Position numbers and translations under genes: made by a program. From contig JAJYHA010000389.1 in the NCBI GenBank assembly GCA_021784995.1, forward strand, positions 1 through 8,239: DNA of 8,239 nt. Direction: 5' to 3'. The DNA comes from Myxococcales bacterium. GTDB taxonomy: Bacteria; Myxococcota; Myxococcia; Myxococcales; Anaeromyxobacteraceae. A model generated the notes under the pieces. That model worked only from the letters and a program-made list of their open reading frames with translations. It made no database searches and was not told where the DNA came from. Below, piece by piece: positions 1-7,594 of this stretch. Positions within the stretch are counted from its first letter, which is position 1. Each line of letters begins with the position of its first letter.

Positions 1-2411
<2,411 letters not shown>

Positions 2412-2414
<3 letters not shown>

Positions 2415-2436
2415 CGGTCGCGCCGCGGCGCCGTCA
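2412..2436. terminator. Inverted repeat spanning both stop codons of secA and the CBS gene
   Basis: TGACGG (2412-2417) and CCGTCA (2431-2436) are exact reverse complements, and each contains the stop TGA of one of the two convergent genes. Inside, CGC (2419-2421) can pair with GCG (2428-2430), leaving a six-base loop and one bulged base. A second, shifted 12-base palindrome, GCGCCGCGGCGC, lies at 2420-2431. No T-run follows on either strand, so this is a candidate bidirectional, non-canonical terminator. The fold is seen; the function is inferred. Confidence 0.5.
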
Positions 2437-3006
2437 ATCGCCTTCCGGCGTCCTGTGGACCGCCAGCTCGGGGCTGGAGGGCAGGTTGAGGACCGCCTCG
2501 GGGATCAGCTCCACCACGAAGTCGATCACGTCGCGGATGGAGAGCATGCCCACCGGCACGCCCCGCTCGTCCACCAGCGGCACGTGGCGGAACCGGCCCA
2601 CGCTCATCTTGTTGAGCGCGTAGGCCAGGCAGTCCTGCGGGCGGAGCGACTCCGGCGCCCGCGTCATCACCTTCTCGAGGCGCAGCCGGCCGTACCCCTT
2701 CACCGGGAGCACGCGGTTGATGAGGTCGCGCTCGGTCAGGATCCCGACCAGCTTGCGCGGCCGCGAGCGCGACACGACCATCACCGCCCCCACGCGCTTC
2801 TTCCGCAGCAGCTCGACGGCCCTGGCCACCGTCGCGTCCACCGGCAGCGTCACCGCCGCCGACGGCTTCACGTCCTGGATCCGGGTCTCGAGGATCGCCT
2901 TGCCCACGTCGGCGTCGCGCCGGATCTCCGGCTCTCCCTCGTCTCCCTCCAGCGGCGCGTCGGGCGGATCCTTCAGCGCTCTCTTGCCGAACTCTTCCGG
3001 TGCCAT
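2434..3006 (-). CDS. Tandem CBS-domain protein
   Basis: This 190-residue soluble protein consists mainly of two CBS domains, which typically pair into a Bateman module that binds adenosine nucleotides such as AMP, ATP or SAM. CBS1 covers about residues 40-100, ending in the typical VGILTERDL (87-95). CBS2 covers about 110-165, with VPLVDERGVPVGMLSIRDV (142-160). Residues 10-34 are an acidic, proline-containing leader with no recognised fold. No fused catalytic, transporter or DNA-binding domain is present, so the target is unknown. The frame is open to 3294, but the ATG at 3006 is chosen because GAGGAGG lies four bases before it and the upstream translation is low-complexity Arg/Pro/Gly. The gene is divergent from the RAM-domain gene and convergent with secA. 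Stand-alone CBS pairs are common in proteobacteria; the ligand cannot be read from the sequence. Confidence 0.9.
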   Translation of the reverse strand: MAPEEFGKRALKDPPDAPLEGDEGEPEIRRDADVGKAILETRIQDVKPSAAVTLPVDATVARAVELLRKKRVGAVMVVSRSRPRKLVGILTERDLINRVLPVKGYGRLRLEKVMTRAPESLRPQDCLAYALNKMSVGRFRHVPLVDERGVPVGMLSIRDVIDFVVELIPEAVLNLPSSPELAVHRTPEGD

Positions 3007-3010
3007 GCGC

Positions 3011-3017
3011 CCTCCTC
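3011..3017 (-). promoter_or_regulatory. Shine-Dalgarno of the CBS gene
   Basis: GAGGAGG on the minus strand lies four bases before the ATG at 3006. It fixes the start well inside a longer open frame that runs to 3294. Confidence 0.75.
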
Positions 3018-3183
3018 GCGGGATGTGGCCCACGCGGTCATGATCGTGCATCCGAGGGGTGGCGGCCGGGGAAGGGCGGGGACGACCCTGACGGGACGGC
3101 TCCGGCCCGCCGCGGCTCGGCGTCGCACCGCACGCGCAGCGCGCCGGCGCTCCCCCGGCCGGGCGCCGCCGCCGGACGGACTC

Positions 3184-3192
3184 TGCTACAAA
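3184..3192 (+). promoter_or_regulatory. Possible extended -10 of the RAM-domain gene
   Basis: TGCTACAAA resembles an extended -10 (TGnTAnAAT). Only six bases (GGCGCC) separate it from the ATG at 3199, so transcription would begin at or next to the start codon. No -35 is visible. The overlapping AAAGG, four bases before the ATG, could instead be a weak Shine-Dalgarno; the two readings compete. Confidence 0.35.
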
Positions 3193-3198
3193 GGCGCC

Positions 3199-3447
3199 AT
3201 GAGAGCCGCCTTCGTGCTGATCCGCTGCGAGCTGGGCAGGGTGGAGCAGGTCGCGAACGGGATCATGGAGATCGAGGGGGTCTCCGAGGTCCACTCGATC
3301 ACGGGCCCGTGGGACCTGCTCGTGAAGCTCTACGCCGAGGACTACGACGCCTTCGGGGACCTGATCCCCGACCGGCTGCAGAGGGTCCCGGGCATCAGGG
3401 AGACGGAGACGCTGCTGGCCTTCCGCGCCTTCAAGCCCGGGCCGTAG
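3199..3447 (+). CDS. Stand-alone Lrp/AsnC ligand-binding (RAM) domain protein
   Basis: This complete 82-residue protein looks like the C-terminal effector-binding domain of Lrp/AsnC regulators without the DNA-binding helix-turn-helix. The pattern fits the dimeric alpha-beta barrel: strand RAAFVLIRC (2-10), helix around 12-25, strand GVSEVHSITG (27-36), then GPWDLLVKLYAEDYDAF (36-52), with the Gly and Asp typical of the family, and a final strand near ETLLAFRAF (70-78). Such domains form dimers or higher oligomers and bind amino acids or similar small molecules. Some act without any DNA-binding partner. The ligand and partner are unknown here. The ATG at 3199 matches the normal family start; the frame upstream is low-complexity shadow. 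The gene converges on the AI-2E permease with a 19-bp gap. Confidence 0.88.
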   Translation: MRAAFVLIRCELGRVEQVANGIMEIEGVSEVHSITGPWDLLVKLYAEDYDAFGDLIPDRLQRVPGIRETETLLAFRAFKPGP

Positions 3448-3468
3448 GGGCGGCGCGCGGGCCGGGCT
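3434..3468. terminator. Inverted repeat at the convergent ends of the RAM-domain and permease genes
   Basis: AGCCCGGGCC (3434-3443) pairs with GGCCGGGCT (3460-3468), giving nine pairs with one bulged G and a loop of about 16 bases. One arm lies in the last codons of the RAM-domain gene; the other reaches into the TAG stop of the opposing permease gene. No T-run follows. It is a candidate bidirectional terminator. Confidence 0.4.
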
Positions 3469-4528
3469 ACCGCCGGCGCGGCCAGGCGCCGGCCGTGTAG
3501 TCGCGGCGGTACATCCGGATGACCGCCACCAGGAACGAGACCGCCAGCGGGCCCACCAGGAAGCCCACCGGGCCGAAGGCGGCCAGGCCGCCGAAGAGCG
3601 CGAAGAAGATCACCGCGCCGTGGATGGGGACGCCGCCCCGGATGAAGAGCGGCTTGACCACGTTGTCCACCATGGCGACCACCGCCACCGCGTAGACGGC
3701 GAGGACGGTGCCGCCGCCCACGTGCCCGGTCGCGATCTGCACCGCGGCGACGGCGAGCACCACGACGGTGGCGCCGACGACGGGGACCAGGGCCAGGAGG
3801 AAGGTGACCAGGCTGAGGAAGAGCGCGTTGGGGACGCCGGTGACGAGGTATCCCGCGAGCGCGAGGGCCGACTGCACGCCCGCGGTCAGCACCGTGGAGA
3901 CCAGGACCGTGACGGTGACGCGCCGGAAGTCGCGCAGGAACTCGGAGACCTGCCCGCGCTTTAGGGGGATCGACTCGTTCAGCCAGCGGACCAGGGCCGG
4001 TCCGTCGAGCAGCATGAAGTAGAGCGCGATCAGCATCAGCACGCTGCGGAAGAGGAACGAGCCCGTGGCCGACAGGACGTTGCCGACCACCGCCGCCGCG
4101 CGGCCTCCCTCGGTGGTGACGAGCGCCTGCAGCCGGTCGATCGCCCCGGGCAGCGCTCCCTGCAGCTGCTCCGCCATCGGCCGCACCGACTCGGGCGCGC
4201 GGCGGATCAGATCGTTCACGTCGTGGCTCCGCAGCGCGGCCCGGAGCCACTGGAACCCGCCGATCATCTGCGGGACGATCGCCGCGCCCAGCGCGGAGAG
4301 CGGGCCGACCACGGCCACGAGCACGCCGCCCGTGAGCAGGCCGGCGGCGACGACCCTCCGTCCACGCAGGAGCCGCGAGAGCCACTCCATCCAGGGCGCG
4401 AGCGCGCCCGCGAGCACCGCCGCCACGAAGAGGGGCGTCGCGAAGGGCCAGGCGATGAGGAGCAACAGCGCCACCGCCAGGACGGCGAGCAGGACGAGGA
4501 AGGCGCGCGCGGTGCTGGACGGGACCAT
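3467..4528 (-). CDS. AI-2E family (TqsA/PerM-like) membrane permease
   Basis: This 353-residue polytopic inner-membrane protein belongs to the AI-2E exporter family (PF01594), at the family's usual length. Hydrophobic segments lie at about 9-45, 58-87, a long stretch around 145-175, 205-230, 235-268, 273-290 and 302-338. The large hydrophilic loop between TM regions (about 95-145) is typical. The diagnostic C-terminal block is clear: MVDNVVKPLFIRGGVPIHG (286-304), then GGLAAFGPVGFLVGP (313-327). Members have been linked to autoinducer-2 export, Na+/H+ antiport or unknown cargo, so the family name does not prove quorum signalling; no luxS is in view. The ATG at 4528 has no Shine-Dalgarno, but a TATCAT box lies nine bases upstream. 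A strong inverted repeat separates it from the oxidoreductase gene, suggesting its own transcript. Confidence 0.93.
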   Translation of the reverse strand: MVPSSTARAFLVLLAVLAVALLLLIAWPFATPLFVAAVLAGALAPWMEWLSRLLRGRRVVAAGLLTGGVLVAVVGPLSALGAAIVPQMIGGFQWLRAALRSHDVNDLIRRAPESVRPMAEQLQGALPGAIDRLQALVTTEGGRAAAVVGNVLSATGSFLFRSVLMLIALYFMLLDGPALVRWLNESIPLKRGQVSEFLRDFRRVTVTVLVSTVLTAGVQSALALAGYLVTGVPNALFLSLVTFLLALVPVVGATVVVLAVAAVQIATGHVGGGTVLAVYAVAVVAMVDNVVKPLFIRGGVPIHGAVIFFALFGGLAAFGPVGFLVGPLAVSFLVAVIRMYRRDYTAGAWPRRR

Positions 4529-4537
4529 GCCGCGTGC

Positions 4538-4543
4538 ATGATA
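4538..4543 (-). promoter_or_regulatory. Possible -10 of the AI-2E permease gene
   Basis: TATCAT on the minus strand matches TATAAT at five of six positions and lies nine bases before the ATG at 4528. Transcription from it would leave a leader of only 2-3 bases, consistent with the missing Shine-Dalgarno. No good -35 is visible 16-18 bases upstream. Confidence 0.4.
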
Positions 4544-4587
4544 CGCGAACGCGCCGGCGTGACGTGACCGAAGGTGCGGCGGGCGGG

Positions 4588-4604
4588 CGCGCGGATCCCG
4601 CGCG
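4588..4604. repeat. Small inverted repeat in the oxidoreductase-permease spacer
   Basis: CGCGCGG (4588-4594) and CCGCGCG (4598-4604) are exact reverse complements separated by ATC. It lies between the large inverted repeat at 4613-4656 and the permease promoter region. It could be part of a terminator or an operator; its role is unknown and chance is possible in such GC-rich DNA. Confidence 0.3.
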
Positions 4605-4612
4605 GACGAGGT

Positions 4613-4656
4613 CGGCCCGGGGCGCGCTCCGGGGGCCCCCTCGGCGCCTCGGGCCG
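4613..4656. terminator. Long imperfect hairpin after the oxidoreductase gene
   Basis: CGGCCCGGGGCGC (4613-4625) pairs with GCGCCTCGGGCCG (4644-4656) at 12 of 13 positions, the exception being a G-T pair. The 18-base interior holds the palindrome GGGGGCCCCC (4631-4640). The element starts 11 bases beyond the oxidoreductase stop on the minus strand. No T-run follows, so it would be a non-canonical terminator or an mRNA 3'-end stabiliser. The fold is seen; the function is inferred. Confidence 0.5.
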
Positions 4657-4667
4657 CGTCTCCTGGC

Positions 4668-5378
4668 TCAGAAGTTGAGGTGGATCCGATCCGGCGGGAC
4701 CCCGGCGCGCGTGAGCGTCGCGCGGACGTCGTCCACCATGGCGCTCATGCCGCACACGAAGGCCACCGAGCGCTCCGGCGACGAGCCGCCGAAGGCGAGG
4801 GAGGCGGCCACCTCCTGGACGCGCCCGCGCACGCCCGTCCAGGCCTCCTCCGCCTGCGACGGGCAGAGCACCACCCGCACGCCCGCGCGCTCCCAGCCCG
4901 CGTGCTCGGCCCGGTACGCGAAGTCGGCGCCGCGCCGCTGCCCGTAGAAGAGCGTGACGCGGCCCGACGTGCCGCGATGGGCGAGCAGGTGCTGGACGAG
5001 GGCGCGGATGGGGGCGATGCCGGCTCCGGCCGCGAAGAGCAGCACGTCGCGCCCGGCCGCCTCCTCCACCGCGAACCCCTTCCCGAACGGCGCCGAGACC
5101 TGCACCTCGGCGCCCGGCGTGGCGGCGGCGATCGCCGCGTCCGCCACGCGCCCGCCCCGCTTCAGCAGCAGCTCGATGGCGCTGGAGGCCGCCGGTGCGC
5201 TCGCCACCGCGAAGTAGGCCTCGCCCGCCGCCACGCGCAGCTTCACCACCTGACCCGGCCGCCGGTGCGCCCCCGCGGCCTCCGCGGGGAGCGCCAGCCG
5301 CACGCCGCGCAGCGCGGAGGTCTCGTCCCAGGCGTCGAGGACGGAGGCCCGGATCGGCGGGGTGGCGGCGAGGGTCAC
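4668..5378 (-). CDS. FAD/NAD(P)-binding oxidoreductase, ferredoxin-reductase-like fold
   Basis: This 236-residue soluble flavoprotein of the ferredoxin-NADP reductase superfamily moves electrons between NAD(P)H and an unidentified partner. The FAD-binding beta barrel spans about 5-105. The usual RxYS/T flavin motif is replaced by AYFAVASAP (54-62), with no Arg, followed by a phosphate-side region (67-100) ending in APFGKGF. The NAD(P) domain starts at VLLFAAGAGIAPIRALV (112-128), with the GxGxxP signature at 118-123. It ends in FVCGMSAMVDDV (207-218) and a C-terminal LNF. No cysteine cluster for a 2Fe-2S centre is present, so this is a minimal two-domain reductase. The start is GTG at 5378, supported by GGAGGA five bases upstream. 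Apt lies 105 bp upstream and the AI-2E permease downstream; neither identifies the redox partner. Confidence 0.9.
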   Translation of the reverse strand: MTLAATPPIRASVLDAWDETSALRGVRLALPAEAAGAHRRPGQVVKLRVAAGEAYFAVASAPAASSAIELLLKRGGRVADAAIAAATPGAEVQVSAPFGKGFAVEEAAGRDVLLFAAGAGIAPIRALVQHLLAHRGTSGRVTLFYGQRRGADFAYRAEHAGWERAGVRVVLCPSQAEEAWTGVRGRVQEVAASLAFGGSSPERSVAFVCGMSAMVDDVRATLTRAGVPPDRIHLNF

Positions 5379-5383
5379 GTTCG

Positions 5384-5389
5384 TCCTCC
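5384..5389 (-). promoter_or_regulatory. Shine-Dalgarno supporting the GTG start of the oxidoreductase
   Basis: GGAGGA on the minus strand lies five bases before the GTG at 5378. It supports the GTG rather than a later Met; the next Met is residue 211. Confidence 0.8.
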
Positions 5390-5427
5390 GGGGCCCTGCG
5401 TCCGGCGCCTCGATCGACGGCGAGGGC

Positions 5428-5449
5428 AGGGGGGTGGGGTCACCCTCCT
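5428..5449. repeat. Inverted repeat between apt and the oxidoreductase gene
   Basis: AGGGGGGTG (5428-5436) and CACCCTCCT (5441-5449) pair at eight of nine positions plus one G-T, with a four-base loop. It lies just downstream of the apt terminator candidate and about 50 bases upstream of the oxidoreductase start. It could be a second half of an apt terminator or an upstream leader structure. No T-run is seen. Confidence 0.35.
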
Positions 5450-5456
5450 CACGTAA

Positions 5457-5476
5457 GCCGGAGCGGGGCCTCCGGC
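5457..5476 (-). terminator. Terminator-like hairpin after apt
   Basis: GCCGGAG (5457-5463) and CTCCGGC (5470-5476) form a perfect seven-base stem with a six-base loop, beginning seven bases beyond the apt stop codon. On the minus strand the stem is followed by TTACGT, only two T residues, so it is a weak intrinsic terminator at best. Confidence 0.5.
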
Positions 5477-5483
5477 AGCCCCA

Positions 5484-6002
5484 TCAGTACCGGAGCAGGC
5501 TGTGGACCTTCCGGGCCCCCAGGCGACGTGCGCCGTTCAGGAAGGCGAGCTCGATGAGGAAGCCGTAGCCCACCAGCTCGGCTCCCTGGCGCGTCACCAG
5601 CTTCCCGACCGCGTCCGCCGTGCCGCCCGTGGCGAGCACGTCGTCCACCACCAGCACCCGCTCGCCGGGCCCGACCGCGTCGACGTGCATCTCCAGCGCG
5701 TCCTCGCCGTACTCCAGGGCGTAGACCTCGCGCACGGTGCGCCAGGGCAGCTTGCCCGGCTTGCGGACGATGGCGAGGCCGGCCCCGAGCGCGAGCGCCA
5801 GCGGCGCCGCGAAGAGGAAGCCGCGCGACTCGATCCCGACCACCTTCGAGACCTGCTCGTCGCGGAAGCGCGCCGCGAGCAGCTCCACGACGCCGCGGAA
5901 CAGCGCGGCGTCGGCCAGCACGGGGGTGATGTCCTTGAAGACGATCCCCTCCTTCGGGAAGTCGGGGACGTCGCGGATGCGGGCACGGACCTGCTCGATC
6001 AT
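5484..6002 (-). CDS. apt: Adenine phosphoribosyltransferase
   Basis: Apt joins adenine and PRPP to make AMP and pyrophosphate in purine salvage. It is a cytosolic homodimer. The protein has 172 residues, the normal bacterial length. All family landmarks are visible: [19 protein letters not shown] (9-27), GIESRGFLF (56-64), the flexible loop region with VRKPGKLP (79-86) and LEYG (96-99), and the PRPP-binding loop [14 protein letters not shown] (116-129). The C-terminal hood region (about 139-172) is complete. The ATG at 6002 is only seven bases beyond the stop codon of the LysM/M23 gene, and its Shine-Dalgarno contains that stop, so the two are probably translated in a coupled way. It therefore likely shares a transcript with surE. 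A hairpin follows the stop codon. Confidence 0.97.
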   Translation of the reverse strand: MIEQVRARIRDVPDFPKEGIVFKDITPVLADAALFRGVVELLAARFRDEQVSKVVGIESRGFLFAAPLALALGAGLAIVRKPGKLPWRTVREVYALEYGEDALEMHVDAVGPGERVLVVDDVLATGGTADAVGKLVTRQGAELVGYGFLIELAFLNGARRLGARKVHSLLRY

Positions 6003-6007
6003 GTGGA

Positions 6008-6012
6008 CCTCA
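6008..6012 (-). promoter_or_regulatory. Shine-Dalgarno of apt overlapping the upstream stop
   Basis: TGAGG on the minus strand includes the TGA stop of the LysM/M23 gene (6010-6012) and lies five bases before the apt ATG. Ribosomes ending the upstream gene would sit on the apt initiation site. Confidence 0.7.
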
Positions 6013-6765
6013 GGGGAGGAAGAAGAGGGGGTTGCGAGGCCGCGTCCCCTCGCGGACCTCGAAGTGGAGGTGCGGGCCGGTGGTGCGGCCCGACTTGCCG
6101 ACCCGCGCGATGACCTGTCCCGCCGCGACCCGCTCGCCTGCGTGGACCAGGAGCGCGCTCGCGTGGGCGTAGAGCGTGAGCAGGCCCGCGGCGTGCTTCA
6201 GGATGACGATCCACCCGTAGCCGGACTGCTCCCCGGCGTAGACGACGTCCCCGGGAGCGGCGGCCCCGATGGGCGTGCCCTCGGGGGCGGCGATGTCGAT
6301 CCCGTCGTGGCGCTCCCCCTGCCGCACGCCGTAGCGGCTGTAGACCACGCCGTGCACGGGCCAGCGCAGCGAGCCGCGCGCCTTCCGGTCCTCGGGCGGT
6401 TCGGCCGGCTCCGCCTCCGCCACGCCGCCCGGCGCGATCGCCGGGACCTCGCGCTGCTCCGTGGCGCCGGGGATGAACAGCTCCATGCCGGGGACCAGGA
6501 GCCGCGGGTCGCGCAGGTCGTTCAGCTCCATCAGCTCGCGCGGCGCGATGCCGTAGGCCCGCGCGATGCGGTACACGGTCTCACCGCGCTTCACGACGTG
6601 CACCACGCCGACCAGGTCGGGCTCGACGTGCGGCTCGGGGTCGGTGAGCGGGACCGGGACGGGCGGCGGGGGCGGGCGCCGGTGCGCGCACGCGCAGAGG
6701 CAGGCGACGAGCAGCGCGGCGGCGACGGCGCCGGCCGTCCGGACCGGGCTCCGGCTGCCCGACAT
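6010..6765 (-). CDS. NlpD-like lipoprotein with LysM and M23 peptidase domains
   Basis: This is a predicted lipoprotein peptidoglycan hydrolase of 251 residues. A short basic N-terminus and hydrophobic stretch (10-22) lead to two possible lipoboxes, LVAC (Cys22) and LCAC (Cys26). A Pro-rich tether follows (31-49), then one LysM peptidoglycan-binding domain (53-99, [18 protein letters not shown] onward), an Ala/Glu/Pro linker (105-130) and an M23 (lysostaphin-type) domain (about 134-251). The zinc and catalytic residues all look present: H153 and D157 in RHDGID, H201 in YAHAS, and H232 and H234 in HLHFE. It is thus expected to be an active endopeptidase, unlike E. coli NlpD, which is degenerate and only activates AmiC. 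The ATG overlaps the surE stop by one base (TGATG). The open frame continues upstream inside surE, but the lipoprotein signal fixes the start here. Confidence 0.93.
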   Translation of the reverse strand: MSGSRSPVRTAGAVAAALLVACLCACAHRRPPPPPVPVPLTDPEPHVEPDLVGVVHVVKRGETVYRIARAYGIAPRELMELNDLRDPRLLVPGMELFIPGATEQREVPAIAPGGVAEAEPAEPPEDRKARGSLRWPVHGVVYSRYGVRQGERHDGIDIAAPEGTPIGAAAPGDVVYAGEQSGYGWIVILKHAAGLLTLYAHASALLVHAGERVAAGQVIARVGKSGRTTGPHLHFEVREGTRPRNPLFFLP

Positions 6766-7526
6766 CAGAGCGACGGCTCCTTGTGGTATCCCTCGAGCGT
6801 CCAGCTCTTCATCCCCGAGAGCAGCGCGTCGTGGCTCCAGTCGAGGTGGAGCGGCGTGACCGAGACCAGCCCGTCCTGGAAGACGCAGTTGCAGTCGGAG
6901 TGCGGCACGTCCTCGTTGACCGCCCCCTCGCCGCCGATCCAGTAGTACTTCCGCCCCCTCGGGTCGGTGTTCTCGACCACCTCGTTGCCGTAGGTGCGGC
7001 GGCCGAGGCGGACGAACCGGTAGCCGCGGATCGGACCGCCGGGGACGTTGACGTTGAGCAGCACCGGCGCCGGCGGTGCGGCCCGGACCACGAGGCGCGC
7101 CAGGGCCGCGGCGAACCGGGCCGCCTCGCCGAACTCGTGCGGTGGCGGAGCGGCCAGGGAGACGGCGACGGCGTGGCACCCGAGGAGCGCGCCCTCCATC
7201 GCCGCGGCGACGGTCCCCGAGTAGAGGACGTCGTTCGCCAGGTTGGGCCCGTGGTTCACCCCCGACACGACGACGTCGGGGCGCCGGCCCTTCAGGACCA
7301 GGTTCATGCCCATGTAGACGGCGTCGGTGGGGGTGCCGTCCACGGCGAAGCGGCGCGGCCCGACCTCCTGGACCCGCAGCGGACGGTGCAGGGAGATGGA
7401 GTGGCTCGAGGCCGACTGCTCGCGGTCGGGCGCGACCACCCAGACCTCCTCGCCGGCGAACGCGGTCGCGAGCGCCGCCAGGCCCGCCGCGTGGACGCCG
7501 TCGTCGTTCGAGAGCAGGACGCGCAC
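6765..7526 (-). CDS. surE: 5'/3'-nucleotidase SurE
   Basis: SurE is a metal-dependent phosphatase that removes phosphate from nucleoside monophosphates (and short polyphosphate in some species). It is associated with stress survival in stationary phase. The protein has 253 residues, the normal length. The N-terminal MRVLLSNDDG carries the metal ligands D8 and D9; S38 in DREQSASSHS and N91 in SGVNHGPN complete the site. VDGTPTDAV (62-70) and the typical LLNVNVP (156-162) are also present. The C-terminal TPLHLDWSHDALL (224-236) matches the family. The start is GTG at 7526, because the family begins exactly at this residue. There is no Shine-Dalgarno; a TAGATT box ends six bases before the GTG. 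It heads a coupled surE-LysM/M23-apt group. The YwiC-like gene upstream ends 68 bp away behind a perfect palindrome. Confidence 0.97.
   Translation of the reverse strand: MRVLLSNDDGVHAAGLAALATAFAGEEVWVVAPDREQSASSHSISLHRPLRVQEVGPRRFAVDGTPTDAVYMGMNLVLKGRRPDVVVSGVNHGPNLANDVLYSGTVAAAMEGALLGCHAVAVSLAAPPPHEFGEAARFAAALARLVVRAAPPAPVLLNVNVPGGPIRGYRFVRLGRRTYGNEVVENTDPRGRKYYWIGGEGAVNEDVPHSDCNCVFQDGLVSVTPLHLDWSHDALLSGMKSWTLEGYHKEPSL
6777..6782 (-). promoter_or_regulatory. Shine-Dalgarno of the LysM/M23 gene within surE
   Basis: AAGGAG lies in the last surE codons, 11 bases before the ATG at 6765. The spacing is longer than ideal, so initiation probably depends partly on ribosomes finishing surE at the TGATG overlap. 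Confidence 0.5.
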
Positions 7527-7532
7527 GCGAGG

Positions 7533-7538
7533 AATCTA
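7533..7538 (-). promoter_or_regulatory. Possible -10 of surE placed for a leaderless transcript
   Basis: TAGATT on the minus strand fits TAnnnT and is separated from the surE GTG by six bases (CCTCGC). Transcription would then start at about the G of the start codon. The hexamer 17 bases upstream, TTCGGC, is a poor -35. The lack of a Shine-Dalgarno supports this reading. Confidence 0.4.
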
Positions 7539-7578
7539 CCACCGGCGGGCGCCGGGCCGAACGAGGACGTCGGGCCGG

Positions 7579-7594
7579 GGCGCGGCGCCGCGCC
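7579..7594. terminator. Perfect 16-base palindrome directly after the YwiC-like gene
   Basis: GGCGCGGCGCCGCGCC is its own reverse complement over all 16 bases and directly abuts the TGA stop at 7595-7597. As RNA it would fold into a short all-GC hairpin with a four-base loop. No T-run follows. It could end the YwiC-like transcript and isolate surE, or serve as a protein-binding site next to the surE promoter. Confidence 0.45.

Larger units (their letters stand above)
3007..3198. other. Divergent spacer between the CBS and RAM-domain genes
   Basis: This 192-bp region must carry the promoters of both divergent genes. I find no convincing TTGACA-type -35 on either strand. On the minus strand a weak GATCAT lies in the AT-richer part around 3040-3048. 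On the plus strand the extended -10-like element at 3184-3192 is listed separately. An inverted repeat CGGCGC / GCGCCG occurs at 3145-3150 and 3163-3168, but in this very GC-rich stretch it may be chance. Confidence 0.4.

Noticed and set aside
3007..3294. N-terminal extension of the CBS protein up to 3294
   Set aside because: The extra residues are low-complexity, overlap the RAM-domain gene on the other strand, and a strong Shine-Dalgarno precedes the ATG at 3006.
3467..4528. Quorum-sensing locus suggested by the AI-2E name
   Set aside because: No luxS or AI-2 receptor gene is in the window, and the family includes members with other or unknown transport roles.
4559..4568. Tandem GTGACGTGAC as an operator
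   Set aside because: Two five-base copies without spacing or any wider context are too little to support a regulatory site.
4680..5456. Plus-strand ORFs opposite the oxidoreductase and apt genes as antisense proteins
   Set aside because: They are composition-driven Arg/Gly/Ala-rich shadows opposite clear genes, with no motif or translation signal.
6766..7542. Extension of the LysM/M23 frame through surE to 7542
   Set aside because: The upstream translation is a shadow of surE, whereas the ATG at 6765 opens directly into a lipoprotein signal peptide.
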